DNA of 64,000 nucleotides, taken from contig WACJ01000525.1 of NCBI GenBank assembly GCA_008973525.1, positions 744,001 to 808,000 on the forward strand, read 5' to 3'. Source of the stretch: Stenopsyche tienmushanensis (lineage: Eukaryota; Arthropoda; Insecta; Trichoptera; Stenopsychidae). The notes under the pieces were generated by a model. It did no database searches. It saw only the letters and a program-made list of their open reading frames with translations, and had not been told where the DNA came from. The translations under genes were made by a program, and so were the position numbers. Below, in pieces: positions 24,575-36,321 of this stretch (position 1 is the stretch's first letter; each line of letters opens with the position of its first letter).

Positions 24575-25166
24575 CAGTAGAACTTCGATTATCCGGTCTA
24601 ATTGGGGATGAAAGTTGTCCAGATAACGAAAATCCGAATAACCGAAAATAGTCATAAAAACAGGGTTTTTTTTATTAAAAAAATCAATGATCGAATTTGG
24701 CTTTAAACTAGCTCTTCTTTTAGAAGTTGCCAAATCGCAAATATGAATTACAATCTTCTTGGTTCTCAAGCCGTTTCACGGCGACTTCTAAACACTTACA
24801 AGCTTCAGAATGTGTAGGATCAATATTTACCCCCTCGCAAATCTTTTCTTCGCCTTTGAATTTTTCAAACCAGCCTGAACTTGCTTTGAAGGTGGAATCT
24901 CCATTTAATTTTGTATTGAAAAATATTTCTTTTTCACACAATAATGGACCAGATATTGGCCGTCCAATTGATCGTCTTTGTATGAACCACACAAAAAATA
25001 CATTCTGTATTTCCTGATTTTTTCTTCTGAATATCTTCTGAACTTCGTAATATGCAATCCATCACGTACATAAGCAAAAATGGACGCAAGTCTCCGTGTG
25101 TAAATCAGTAAATTATATTTTTTTGTTGTTTTATTTTGAACAATCCGGATAATCGAAGTTCTACTG
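24575..25166 (-). mobile_element. Tigger/pogo-like element nested in piggyBac
   Basis: Inverted ends CAGTAGAACTTCGATTATCC and its inverse GGATAATCGAAGTTCTACTG are flanked by TA duplications. The minus strand encodes part of a CENP-B-type DNA-binding domain (RSIGRPISGPLLCEKEIFF and SGWFEKFKGEEKI), the hallmark of Tigger transposases. At 592 bp it is a deletion derivative without the catalytic domain. Confidence 0.85.
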
Positions 25167-25272
25167 TATGTCTATTTCTACGAGCACCCGTCAAATTGAC
25201 GGATAAACGAAAATACGCATTTTCTTTAAAAAATCAATTTATTCAAATTAAGTCTGAATTCAGTAAATATAG

Positions 25273-25319
25273 TGTGAAAGCAGGGAGTTTCTGACCATCA
25301 ATAACTCCCTGCTTTCACA
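25273..25319. repeat. Perfect 17-bp stem, 13-nt loop hairpin
   Basis: TGTGAAAGCAGGGAGTT at 25273-25289 is exactly complementary to AACTCCCTGCTTTCACA at 25303-25319. It lies in the piggyBac remnant between the Tigger and mariner insertions. It could be a subterminal element of the transposon or a foldback transcript; no function is assigned. Confidence 0.7.
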
Positions 25320-25419
25320 GTATATTTTGTTATCATCTGATCTTGTTTCTAGAACACTTATGTACGTCTTCTACTTGTAGAGCTGTATGTTTGTTGTTTG
25401 GAAGGATTACGGGCATATA

Positions 25420-26345
25420 TTAGGGTGTTCCATAAGTTTCTTTCGTTTTCTTATTTAGAAAAAAAATAAACAATAATTTGTATTATATTAAAATTTATTG
25501 AATAATATATGATCCATTCTGTTCTATTACCTTTCTCCATCTCTCCGGAAGCCTCATAATGCCTTCTTGCCAAAATTTCCCAGGTTTTTTGGCAAAATAT
25601 TGATCAAGGTACATTTTTATATCATTTTTTGAATTAAAATTTTTACCACGTAAAGAATTTTTCAATGAAAGAAATAAATAATAATCTGAAGGGGCAATGT
25701 CCGGAGAGTATGGAGGATGAGGTAAAACATCCCAATCAAATGATAATAATTTATTTCTGACGAGCAAAGACACACGAGGCCTGGCGTTATCGTGATGTAA
25801 AACAACGCCTCGTTTGTTCGCTAATTCTGGCCGTTTTCTGGCAATTGCATCCTTTAGATTGTCTAGTTGGAAACAATATTTTGTTGAATTGATCGTTTTA
25901 CCTTGCTGAAGTAGCTCATAATAAACTACCCCCTTCCAGTCCCACCAAATGCATATCAAAGCTTTTTTTTGGATGTAGGCCAGGTTTAGCTACGGTTAAA
26001 GCTTCTGTACCCTTGGTCCAAGACCGTTTACGTTGGATATTCTCATAGTGTCCAACTTTCATCTCCAGTGACAAGTCTCTTCAAAAAAAGGTTGGCTATT
26101 ATGTCGTTGGAGAAGAATATCGCATGTTGAAATACGCTGAAGTTTATTTGAGTCAGTCAGTTCATGAGGAAGCCACACATTTGAACGATTGATGTAGCCC
26201 AATTTTGTCAGATGATTATGCACGGATGTTCGTGGAATTTCTAACTTGTTAGCTCTTTTGCGAACAGTATATCACGGGTTTTCTTCAACCATGGCTATGA
26301 TTAGATCTGTGTTCTTCTGTGAAAGAAACTTATGGGACAACCTAA
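25420..26345 (-). mobile_element. Mariner element with internal deletion
   Basis: The left end TTAGGGTGTTCCATAAGTTT pairs with a right end reading inversely TTAGGTTGTCCCATAAGTTT, flanked by TA. The minus strand keeps 154 codons of transposase C-terminus (25495-25959) with WDWKGVVYYELL, HHDNARPR and PPYSPDIAPSDYYLF. Upstream codons (VWLPHELTDSN) survive in broken frames. At 926 bp against a usual 1.28 kb, the N-terminal helix-turn-helix region is gone. Confidence 0.9.
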
Positions 26346-26849
26346 TAGAATTCCTCGAATTCCTTTTCTTTTTATGATACAAAGAGTTTTCCTCTTCACT
26401 ATCCGAAGATCCTTCTATCTCTCTACTTTCAATGTATTCAGAGCTTTCATTGTCAGCTTCGCTTTGGCCTAATACATACTGATCTTATTCAGAGGTATCC
26501 TCAGAACAATCTTCATTGATGTTAATAATTTTGTTCAATATCGTATTATATATCCTGGATTAATTCATGATTGCTAGAAAAGTTGCTAGTTTACATTATC
26601 GAGGCGCGATTGAGAAAACGAATTGAAAGCATCTTAATAAAGACTTTTCTTTCACTCTTATATTTATTATTGGAGGAATGATTTTACAAACAAAGCATAA
26701 GAAAAAGTAATTGTGCGTAATTTTTTTTATTGATTAAATGATTAGTTTTAAGATGCAAAATTGTTAAAATTAATGCTATGGTTTTTTGGGTATTTCACTT
26801 CGAAGTTTCAAACCCGTCAAATTGACGGGTCCCGTAAACCTAGTGTTAA

Positions 26850-27560
26850 AAAAGAGCACACATCAAGATCTATCAATTAATTTGTTTTTAAATGATGTTT
26901 GATTGATCACATGATCTTGATGTCTTATTGTATTCATTTTAAAATCTTATCTTAATGTACATTTTAATGTGCTATTCGTGTTTATTATATCAAAGCATTT
27001 ATGAAAAATGTAAGAAAAAATTTAGGCCTGAACGTATTTAATTCCCTGATAAGGATAATCTAGCAACATAGTGGTTAGCGTTAAAGTTGAAATTGATATG
27101 AAATAGTGCAGCATTAAGAATAAACATGTTAGTGATCGATTACTTTGAAGATAGCGTTGAAATACAAAAAAATATTAAATATTCCAAAATGCTTTTCCAA
27201 ATGCCTTTCGATCTTCATCCCCAGAATACTGAGATCTGAATAGTGTCATAATATTCATAACAACTCTTTATAATCATTATACTAAAACCAAATGGCTTAT
27301 GTCATTTGAAAAGACGTCACATGTAAACATTATACGGTGCTGGTATCTAGGCGTAACATTTGGATAACCTTGGTCGTTACATAAATAAAGCCGTCCAGGA
27401 TTTAATCCCTATGCCAACACTCAGTCGTAACTGTACCAACAATATTAATTAATTTATCAATTTAATATATCAATTTTACCTTTGAAATTCAGTCAATTGA
27501 TAAATAACAACCATGGTGTTTTTCGATATTTAAGGCTTTACCGATAAAAAAGACAACGTT
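26850..27560. repeat. Paralogous copy of EstA intron 1 sequence
   Basis: This block aligns discontinuously with 31575-32060 in EstA intron 1: TAAATGATGTTTGATTGATC against TAAATGACGTTTGAACGATT, and ATCAATTTTACCTTTGAAAT against ATCAATTTTGCCTTTGAACT. The left flank of the piggyBac element (24490-24530, CGGTAGCCAAATGGGTGATC) matches 31535-31555. The two blocks derive from one ancestral segment. Confidence 0.6.
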
Positions 27561-27859
27561 GATCAAAACAGTATGCTGTATATTTCTTTGTTTAAATACA
27601 AAATAAATCTGATTTTTCGCATTTACATACAATAATAGCGATCGTTCTTCCACTTTTAAAGACAACCGTTAGCTTAACGGCAAGAGCAATATTTGCCATT
27701 TGCATTATCTTCTTTTCTACGCGTTCTCGTGCATTTTCTTTGTCGGTCGACCAAATTAAATCTAGATGTTTGATCAGGTGCTCATAAAAATATACGGTAA
27801 CAAGTATTTTGGTACTTTCAAAATAAATTATTTACGATGCTACTGGAGTGTGGGCTATT

Positions 27860-30800
27860 TTATAATTTGTACACCTTCTCCCATAGTTGTCTTCTTTCGG
27901 GCCATAGGACGTCTTTCATTTTTAAATCATTGGTTATATCGAGGAAACGAAATTCGTCCTTGTTCAATGGCAGCCATTTTTCATCGACGACGTCGCTTAA
28001 TTTAGGTGTTGGATTGCTGAAAATAATAGACACGCTGTTAATAATCAGCTAACAATCAAAAATTTGAATATTTTTTATCGATTATAACCGGTGGTATTTA
28101 AATTAATGCGCATTCAATTTTGAAACAGGTTTGCAGCATCATCAACCTACTCTACGTATAATTACATATTGATAATCAAAAAGTCAATTTAAGTTCGAAT
28201 ATTACATGAAAGGTCATTATGCTATTTCCTCATGTTTAACAAGAGTTTAGACACTTAAATATCTAATATATACTTGTAATTGATATAATATCGTAATTTA
28301 TATATATCAAATTTGAATCAAATTTTGAGCATTTAATACTAGATTTTCATACTAAAAAATATGAACAACAAACACGCTTATATTTTACAATGAAAGTTAT
28401 TCAGTAGAACTCGGTTATAGCGAGTGTCAATGGAGTCAATAAAATTATCAATTGAAAACCAACCAACAATTAAACGTTTATCAATATTCTTTCCAATAAT
28501 CATAAAAGCATTCAAACCGTCTCATAATGTTTGCTCGCTATAACCGAGATTTCGATATAATTTTGCTCATAATCAGCGAAATCTATAGTATTTCTATCAC
28601 AAACGATCAGCCAAATGATGCAATCATCAATTACTCACCCAGTTTTTGCGAAATCCGTCCACATCTTGACCATGCGCGATACAGTCAAATAATCTGCTGG
28701 TGTGGCATTTTCGTATGGAATCAACGAGCTCGTCCCCAAATATGTCGTATCATCCCCATGACTAGCTCCTGCTTCTTTGAACTTCAATATAGCTTTGATC
28801 ATGTTTAAGTTTCCGTCGTAGGCAAAGCGATAAAAGTATTCTTCGTTCGGATTGTGTGGTAATCTGAGCTCTAATGATTGGAATATTCCAGCATTGAAGC
28901 TCAGATCCGAAAGGAAATCCATAACGCAATCGTCTGGATTCTTATCTTCTTTCCTAGGTCTGTATAAACTTCTCAATTCTGCGTCCAGATTATCCGAATT
29001 TTTTTTCAAGTAATCCGGTACGCATTCAATGAAACCTCCACTGCCCAAAGCTTTTCTAAGTTCTTCTGAGGCATAAAAGAATCGGATCATCATGCCCTCT
29101 TTTTCGCACAAACCCGATATTGTCGGAACTTTGGTAAATTCTCCCTTTCTCAATAGATCATCAGGTTCTCCATTGACGAAGCTTTCGTATCCTTCCAACT
29201 CGTTGATGGCCGGTGTGAAAGGAAACAGTTTACCGGCTTTCAGATCTTCGTCCGTCAACAAAACCGCAGATGCTGATACCAACAGCTTCGTTTCTATGTT
29301 GTTTAGGAACTCAAATAAGCCGTCGGTGCCTTCAGATGCATATCCGAAGACCTTAGCCAATTGCTTGGCGTGTTCGATTGAGTTCCTTGTTCTTGCCCAA
29401 GCGTTCAGGGTTGATCCTGATTGCATGATAGCTCTGTTGAAGAGATTTTTGGACATCGGCGATAGAAGATGATATTCTACAGAAGCGGAACCGGCGCTAA
29501 TGCCGAAGAGTGTTATATTGTTGGGGTCGCCATTGAAACTGACGATATTATTTTTGACCCATTGCAATGCAAGGTTTTGGTCTTTAAGGCCCATATCACC
29601 GCGGGCATTCTTCGCGTCTGTACAGAGATAGCCAATGACGCCAAGACGGTAATTGAACGTCACCAATATGACATCTTCCTCGATTAAGTATTCCGGACCG
29701 AATTTACTAGCATTTCCTGATCCGTTGACAAAGCCTCCTCCATGAATGTTAACCATCACTGGTAGAGATTTTGCTCCTTTCAGTTGGGGCACGTGGACGT
29801 TGAGATAGAGACAGTCATCATCGCCACAAAACTCCCTGGTAAACATATCGATTTGAGGTGCCACTTCTCCTTCCTTGGTTGCATCTCTGACTCCACTCCA
29901 TGGTTTCGACGGAATTGGATCCTGTTGAATAAAATCAGCGATATTAACACAAAAATTCTGTGATCATAATCCTATTTATTTCAATACGTTCATATTTTTG
30001 AGTGACGTCTATGAATACACATCAAGTCAAAATAATATTTTGCACAATCGGTTGCAGCTCCAATTCCAACAAGTTCACATCCATCAACAAGCAAAGGGCA
30101 TACAACCAACCTTTTTTTACCATTAAAACATTCTCGTAAACCAGACAAAAATATCATAAACTCTCATGTGAAATATTTCATTCAAAAGTTCCGTATTGCG
30201 CTGAAAAGACGCGGAGATTCCCGCTACATGTGTAATATTTAATTAAATTGGCCCCGCAAACGATGTGTTGGCTCTATTAACATAGCATGCGTAATAGAGG
30301 AATTATCTGTCGATTTTCTAGTAGAATTTGTGATGATCTCTCCTATTGTGTTGTCACTCAAATAAAATGTGTGTATCTGTGATATAATTGAAATATTTCT
30401 TGACCAAATTGTCAAATTCCACACCGTCCAAAATCAAACAACACAGTTTTTCTCGTTATTTTAATGGTTTAACATGTGAATATTAAATAATACCGTTTTG
30501 CTAACGACGAGACTTAAAAAGCCAATTAGGTCGTTAATGACATATTCGCAAAAAAACAACGTTAATATATACAAAACGCGAAATAATCGCAATACTGGTA
30601 CAAGGAAGGAAAACCGGTGCTGCGATAATTTATGACCGCATAAAAGAAGACGAATGGAGATTAGTATTTTATGGCACACGTTTTCGTCCTTTTCGGTCAA
30701 AATAACGGGATTTGTTTGAATATTACAAATCTCAGTAGTTAAGAGAATCACAGATAAAATAGTTCAACCAGAGAATCATCTGGGTAAAGAGTGTGGGCGG

Positions 30801-32868
30801 TTTTTGATGTGGAACTTGTAGAGACGCGGTAAGCCAAATTGGCCTAAAAGTCATAAAAAATGAAACTCCAACAGGCAGTTAGTCAGAAAGAGGAGAATCA
30901 TTTATAGTGATACCTTACGCGCATGCGCTACACAGTCTCTATTGCATGTGTGTGTGTCTATACGTAACATAAAGCGATCACTACACAAATAGCAAGCCTA
31001 TTTTATTATATATTACACTAACACACCTTGATCTCTTAGCTAACAATTTCCGTTCTTAAACGAAGAAAAACAATGTATAAAATCGCAGAAGAACTAAGTA
31101 TGAAGTTTCACTTCCACCGCATGAGAATTTCACTCATTTTTTATTGAAGAAGACTTTTTAGAGTACATGGATATACTACTGGAAGAAGATCACGCTTATT
31201 TTGCATTTTGTACCCTTTGAGTAGTGAGCTAATTTAAAATCATCATAGACTTAGATGCTATATTTGCTTGTCCACTGCTTATCGTCGTACAAATCCACGT
31301 ACACCGATAAGTGAATTTATTTATCTGTCAAGACCGCCGCAGCGTGTATGACGCTTGTATTTAAATAAATAAACACTGTCTATAGCACACAATATTCGGT
31401 TAATTCTTCAACTAAACACAAATAATACATTTGAAATCGATTCATTATATCATTCACATATCATTATTCTTTAAAAGGAGTTAAACCGCATATAAGTTTG
31501 TATATCTTCATGTTATTCAAGACGCTTTCATTACGGTAGCCGAATGGGTGATCTTTTAAAAAGATTTTGTATGAACTTGTTTTAAATGACGTTTGAACGA
31601 TTACTTTATGATTTATTTATGGAATGTCTCTTAATGTACATGCTAATTTTCCATCCTTCATTATTTTATCACGGTAATTATGAATAATTTAAGGAAAAAT
31701 TGAGGTCTAAATTAGTTTCCTGATAAGAATAATACAGTAATATAGTAATAATGGTTAATGTTGAAGCTAAATTTGACATGGAAGAATATAATATTTGATT
31801 TATAGATTATTTTTCTTAAAACACTACTTTGTTACAGTTTTCCTAAGCAATCTTTTAGCTTTGTATTTATTAAAACGATTCCAGATAAAACATTAACTCA
31901 GTATCCATCCTCAGAATACTGTAATTATACTATAATATCGATAGCATCTTTCCATAATCATTAGTTTGAAAATAAAAAATACATGTATGACGCATATCAA
32001 TTTTGCCTTTGAACTTTAGTCAGTTGAAAAAAGACAAACACGGCGTGTAAATCAGCATTATAATAATCTTTGAACGTTTGCGGATCGATATCATCAAGGG
32101 CTCTTGACATAATCGTGTTATATCTTAATACAAATGTCAGATAAGGTTCCTTGGACATAAAAAAAACAGCGATAGAAAATTTAGACTATATTTACATAGC
32201 AAAAAGATTGCCATTTTCCGTCATCAATCTATCAATGCGTCAGATTCGACAAATTACCATAGCGACGTCGATTTGCATTAATTTGTTTGCATTTGTAAAA
32301 AATGGACCCCATAAAATCATCGAAGGAAGTCGTTATACCATTGATGATGTCATTTTGCTTTGATGTTTCTTGAATAATTTGTCGATGCATTAGGAAAGCT
32401 TAAATTCGATTTTTGGATGCATTGCGCTGTGCGGTTTATTTCTGAAAGCAAAATGTCAACGACCCGATTCTTGTTTTAAAGTGTCGTCAATCTTGAATCT
32501 TATATAACAGTATGTACTGTTTAGTGCAAAAAAATGTTGATACATAAGCAAAAATACCACTGGAACTGTTCCTTGTGTCGATGATGCGATCAATAACCTG
32601 TCCGGAAGAATCGAAGGTCTTGCTGAGGTATTAGCACTGGGCGTAACAAACAGCTTTTTTATCCAAAGAATCTGATATAATATTCACGAAACAATGCGAA
32701 AAATAAATGCTAGAAAATGGTACAAGAACAAACCTTGAATCTCAATTTTCCTTTGGGAGGCTCTGCATATGGAATCCCCAGAAAGCTGATGTATTCCTTG
32801 CCTTTCAAAGTTTTCAGGGGCAAACCTTTCACCTGGCCCTGGGCAAACTCGACGATCTCACTTGACAT
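27860..32868 (-). CDS. Carboxylesterase EstA
   Basis: Three exons: 32868-32734, 29921-28639 and 28016-27860, giving 524 residues. Splice sites are GT-AG with phases 0 and 2. Exon 1 reads MSSEIVEFAQGQ to GIPYAEPPKG, the standard esterase N-terminus without a signal peptide, so the enzyme is likely cytosolic. It hydrolyses carboxyl esters through a triad visible as Ser187 (FGISAGSAS), Glu320 (CEKEGMM) and His433 (GASHGDD); the oxyanion hole is HGGGF. The family cysteine motif DDDCLYLNVH is present. Start ATG 32868 fits the paralogues. Intron 1 is 2.8 kb and holds an R1 copy; intron 2 holds a Tigger-type MITE. It is the first of five tandem copies. Likely roles are detoxification or metabolism of pheromones, odorants or hormones; the substrate cannot be read from sequence. 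Confidence 0.92.
28402..28559. mobile_element. Tigger-type MITE in EstA intron 2
   Basis: CTCGGTTATAGCGAG (about 28410-28424) and its inverse CTCGCTATAACCGAG (about 28534-28548) bracket about 110 bp of non-coding DNA. The outer CAGTAGAAC is like Tigger/pogo termini. The exact right end is uncertain. Confidence 0.6.
31262..31475 (-). repeat. Dispersed repeat R1, copy 3
   Basis: Inverse match to 19500-19690: GCAGCGTGTATGACGCTTGT, TAAATAAATAAACACTGTCT and GAAATCGATTCATTATATCA. It lies within EstA intron 1. Confidence 0.65.
31495..32060. repeat. Intron-1 block duplicated downstream of EstA
   Basis: This is the partner of 24450-24530 plus 26850-27560. It contains GGGTGATCTTTTAAAAAGAT, which looks like the target site before the piggyBac insertion seen in the other copy. 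Confidence 0.6.
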
Positions 32869-33239
32869 CTTTGCACAGATTTGTTCAAAAACAAAAAACA
32901 GTTATGCCACACACCCTTTTCAATCGCACGAATGTTACTGACTACTCAAACAAAATGGTTCGCAGTGACTTACTATCCGGCTGAACGATCCGTTGGTGAA
33001 TGTTAATGCTATCGTTATGTAACCCACCGCCTTGTCACATTCTATAAAACGCCAGACCCGTTATTGATGATATGAACGAACACCATACAGAGGTTTCTAA
33101 TTAGTATGGTCGACAATAAATTCTGGCAATTCCAAAAAAAGCATGACCAAAATGCTTGCGAATTGCGAAGCAATACATTAAAAAAATATTCATGCTTATT
33201 GCAAAAAACTTATTACAATTCAAATTCATGCTTAAGAAT

Positions 33240-33605
33240 TATATGTAAGCTTTATTTCAAGCCTTCGAACCGCAACTGAACCGAAAACTGATTTTTGTGT
33301 TGATAAGTTTAAACGAGGCCGTACGATCTGCCAAGACGAACAGCGCAGTGGTCGATCAAATGAAGTAATCAGAAATTGTGAAGAAAATCCACAAAATGGT
33401 ATTAGATGACCGTCGATTGTAAGTGTGTGAGCTATCAGACTTGGCGGCCTTTCAAAAAATGCTGTACATCGCATATTGACTGAAAATTTGGTCATGAGAA
33501 AGCTGTGCGCAAGATGGGTGCCGCGTTTGCTCGCAATGTAACAAAAACAGCTACGTAATGATGTTTCAATCGAGTGTTTGGCGATGGTTCATAACAATAA
33601 GGCCG
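33240..33605 (+). mobile_element. Mariner transposase fragment
   Basis: Broken frames read FKRGRTICQDEQRSGRSNEV, then AVHRILTENLVMRKLCARWV and IECLAMVHNNKAEF. This is the N-terminal half of a mariner transposase (linker plus start of the catalytic domain). It stops abruptly where the R2 repeat begins. The same subfamily appears at 53604-53890. Confidence 0.75.
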
Positions 33606-33990
33606 AGTTTGAAATCTGAGGAACATGCAGATTTTGTAATTTAAACTAAAAAAAAACTAGCTAAGATAGCAGCATAAATTAATAGGATAGATAAATATCG
33701 TTCGCGACTTCATTTGGCACGAGCCACCTATGTAAGTTAGCCTCTGAGAGAGCTTCCGTGATTGTACATATGTTTAAAGAATGCCGCAAAACGCTCGATC
33801 TGTGTGTCAAACCGGTCCACTTTTCGGATCACTGACATGACGAATGAACGCCTCGCGATCGGACGCCATTCTACGAAACGATTACGAACTCTCATTACAA
33901 TTTGTCCGAAGAAGACTGATCAGGTGGGTTGTTTAAATTTTACAATCGGTAGAAAATATTGTTGTTTTTATTATGTTTAAGTGATAACGA
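33605..33990 (+). repeat. Dispersed repeat R2, copy 3
   Basis: It aligns with 9490-9800 and, inverted, with 53330-53600. Shared segments are CACGAGCCACCTATGTAAGT, CGGTCCACTTTTCGGATCAC and AATCGGTAGAAAATATTGTT. A copy abuts a mariner fragment both here and at 53.6 kb, which suggests one composite unit was mobilised or duplicated. Confidence 0.65.
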
Positions 33991-36321
33991 AGAAAAGAGG
34001 GATTAGACAATTTAGTATATATCATAAAAACGGACATCAATCAGTATTGATTAATGTAAAGTAGAATGTTCAAGTAAAATAAAAACCTTTAACTTATCTT
34101 TTCGTATATATTTGCAATGTATCCAGACTGGGACTCCCATATTTCAATTTGTTTCCTAGAGTTATGTTCTCCAAGCTGGACTCCCGAATTTTGTTTAGTA
34201 AACTATATTCTAATTCTAATTATTTTACCTTCTTTTAATGAATAATCATATTATATTTGTTGTGTGTGGTGTTCATTTTGATTGAAATTTGGATGCGCGC
34301 GCCCTTAATTTATTATTCCTCATTAGCTACTATCGTAAGTAAGTATCCATTAAATAACACCAGGCTGCCGTTGCACACATGTCGGCTTAACTAGCGGACT
34401 ATATCAGTTATTTTGTTTTGATGTAAGCCCAATACCAAATTAAATTTCTGATTATTTTCGCAATTTATTCGTCTTCGCTATAAAAACTGCAAATCACTTT
34501 TCTATATTTCCATATCCAAAAACATCTGTAATCCTAATCAAAGGTATGTAATATTACTGAATTGAAAAATATCTATAAAATTGCTATGATACACAGAAAT
34601 AATTCATTAACACACTTTATGCGGGCACTGACGCACGTGAACCACTGTAACGATCGAAATTGAACATGCGGCAAAATAATCACATGTAAAGTCGACTAAA
34701 CATTTTTAAGCATAATTTTAAATAAACATTTTTAAAATAAACCATTGTATGTTATTTAGTTATTATCTTTTAAACTACTGGAGAATGATTATATTTTTCA
34801 ATGCTTTTTTGTCATCTTTTCTTAAAACGTTTATACTTAGTACTAATAACGACGCTCAATTCGACTTTTTTGATAGCAACTATCTTTTGTATAATGAAAA
34901 TCAAACTAAATACACTAATGATATTTGGGTATAAAACTATAATTAAAACGTTTCAGTGAAGGGATTTGATTTTTAGATGATTTTATATGAAAATAATATG
35001 ACAGTGCGACAGCAACATATGCGCCATTGGTCAAATTCTTGTTATAGCTCAATCGATTGTATATCTGATATTCTTAGATATCCAGGATTTATTTTCTGGT
35101 ATCAATATAATAAGATCATAAATCTACTACTTTGATTAAAAATAATAGAGTTAAGAATGTCTGGAATGCCATTGAACTAATTGGGCGATGTAAATCCATC
35201 AGCTCTTGGAGTGTAAAATGTAAGTTTGATGATGCGTAGGTCAAGGTTCAAGTTGCTCGAATCCTTGGGAAGGCGACATCATTCTTATTACCAGCCATTG
35301 AGACGATGACGAATTATTCAACAGTCATGGCCAAAGTTGAACGTCCATGGTTTTGGTGGGTGCTTATTTTTTGCTTGCTAAATATGATCTACGTTTGTCT
35401 AACATGTATTCATATTATTAAAAATTCGTTTTAAACGCTGATGCCATTTGAACGCCCATGAGCTTGAAATTATCTGGTAACATTGTTAAAAGACTGCCTA
35501 GAAGAGACTTTTAAAGATTGTACAAATTTGCCATAAATATTTGCAGATTGATAACATGAACTAGATTAAGTCCACCATTTGAAGTTTGTTCCCAAATAGA
35601 ATTTACGGAAGAAAAAAAAATGAAACATGTGGTTCAGTTAGTTCACCAGATTAGCTAGAGCAATTGCGCTCAAACAACAATATCAAGGTTGCATACAAAT
35701 TTGGCTATTCTTTATCTGTGTGGCTAAATTTCAAGGTTGTTCCCATGTTTGTTAAATTAATCAATCAAAATACGTGTATTCTTGGAACAACCATTTTTAT
35801 CTTTATTGCATCAAATCTATTATCAAAAGTTCACAATCAAAATGCCAATGACATTTTTATTGGGGCTCAATAATTAAAGAGTCGGCATCAAATTTTTAGC
35901 TTTAAAAACGCAGACTTATGGGATTGCTACAATCTCATAGCAACTATATCATGTTGCTATAAAATGATTATACGCTGATTGTGCAATTAGGATGCATTGT
36001 AGTCCTTGATGGAATCATTGTGTTATTAAAAGTCTGTGTTTCCATGGGAACTAACTATAAATTATAACATATGGAAATAAGTATAAATCTGATTGAACAC
36101 ATTGCAATTAAAATTTATTGTAGTTTATGGCATTAAACTCGTACTAAAATTAAATTAAAACATCCTGGGTCTACCCCAATTTTCAATTTATGTAAGTACA
36201 TCTACAAAGCAATTATTAAAACATTATATAAATAATACGATTTTATAACAAATACATATTAAATTATCAAAACAATGCTCTATTAAACTTCGAAATTTTA
36301 TTAAAAATATCATGTTTAAAC

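Larger units (their letters stand above)
24546..26842 (-). mobile_element. piggyBac-like element, deleted and invaded twice
   Basis: The ends match as inverted repeats: CACTGGGTTTACGGG at 24546 and the inverse of CACTAGGTTTACGGG at 26842, with TTAA directly after the right end. CCCGTCAAATTGACGG occurs subterminally on both sides. Minus-strand codons at about 26350-26540 encode an acidic N-terminus (EGSSDSEEENSLYHKKRKR) typical of piggyBac transposases. Most of the transposase is missing. A mariner (25420-26345) and a Tigger (24575-25166) lie inside. The transposon-free paralogous site is visible at about 31555. Confidence 0.65.
32869..36321. other. EstA-EstB spacer
   Basis: Holds the EstA promoter region, mariner remnants (33240-33605) and an R2 copy (33605-33990). 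The remaining AT-rich DNA to 36321 has no recognised gene. Confidence 0.5.
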
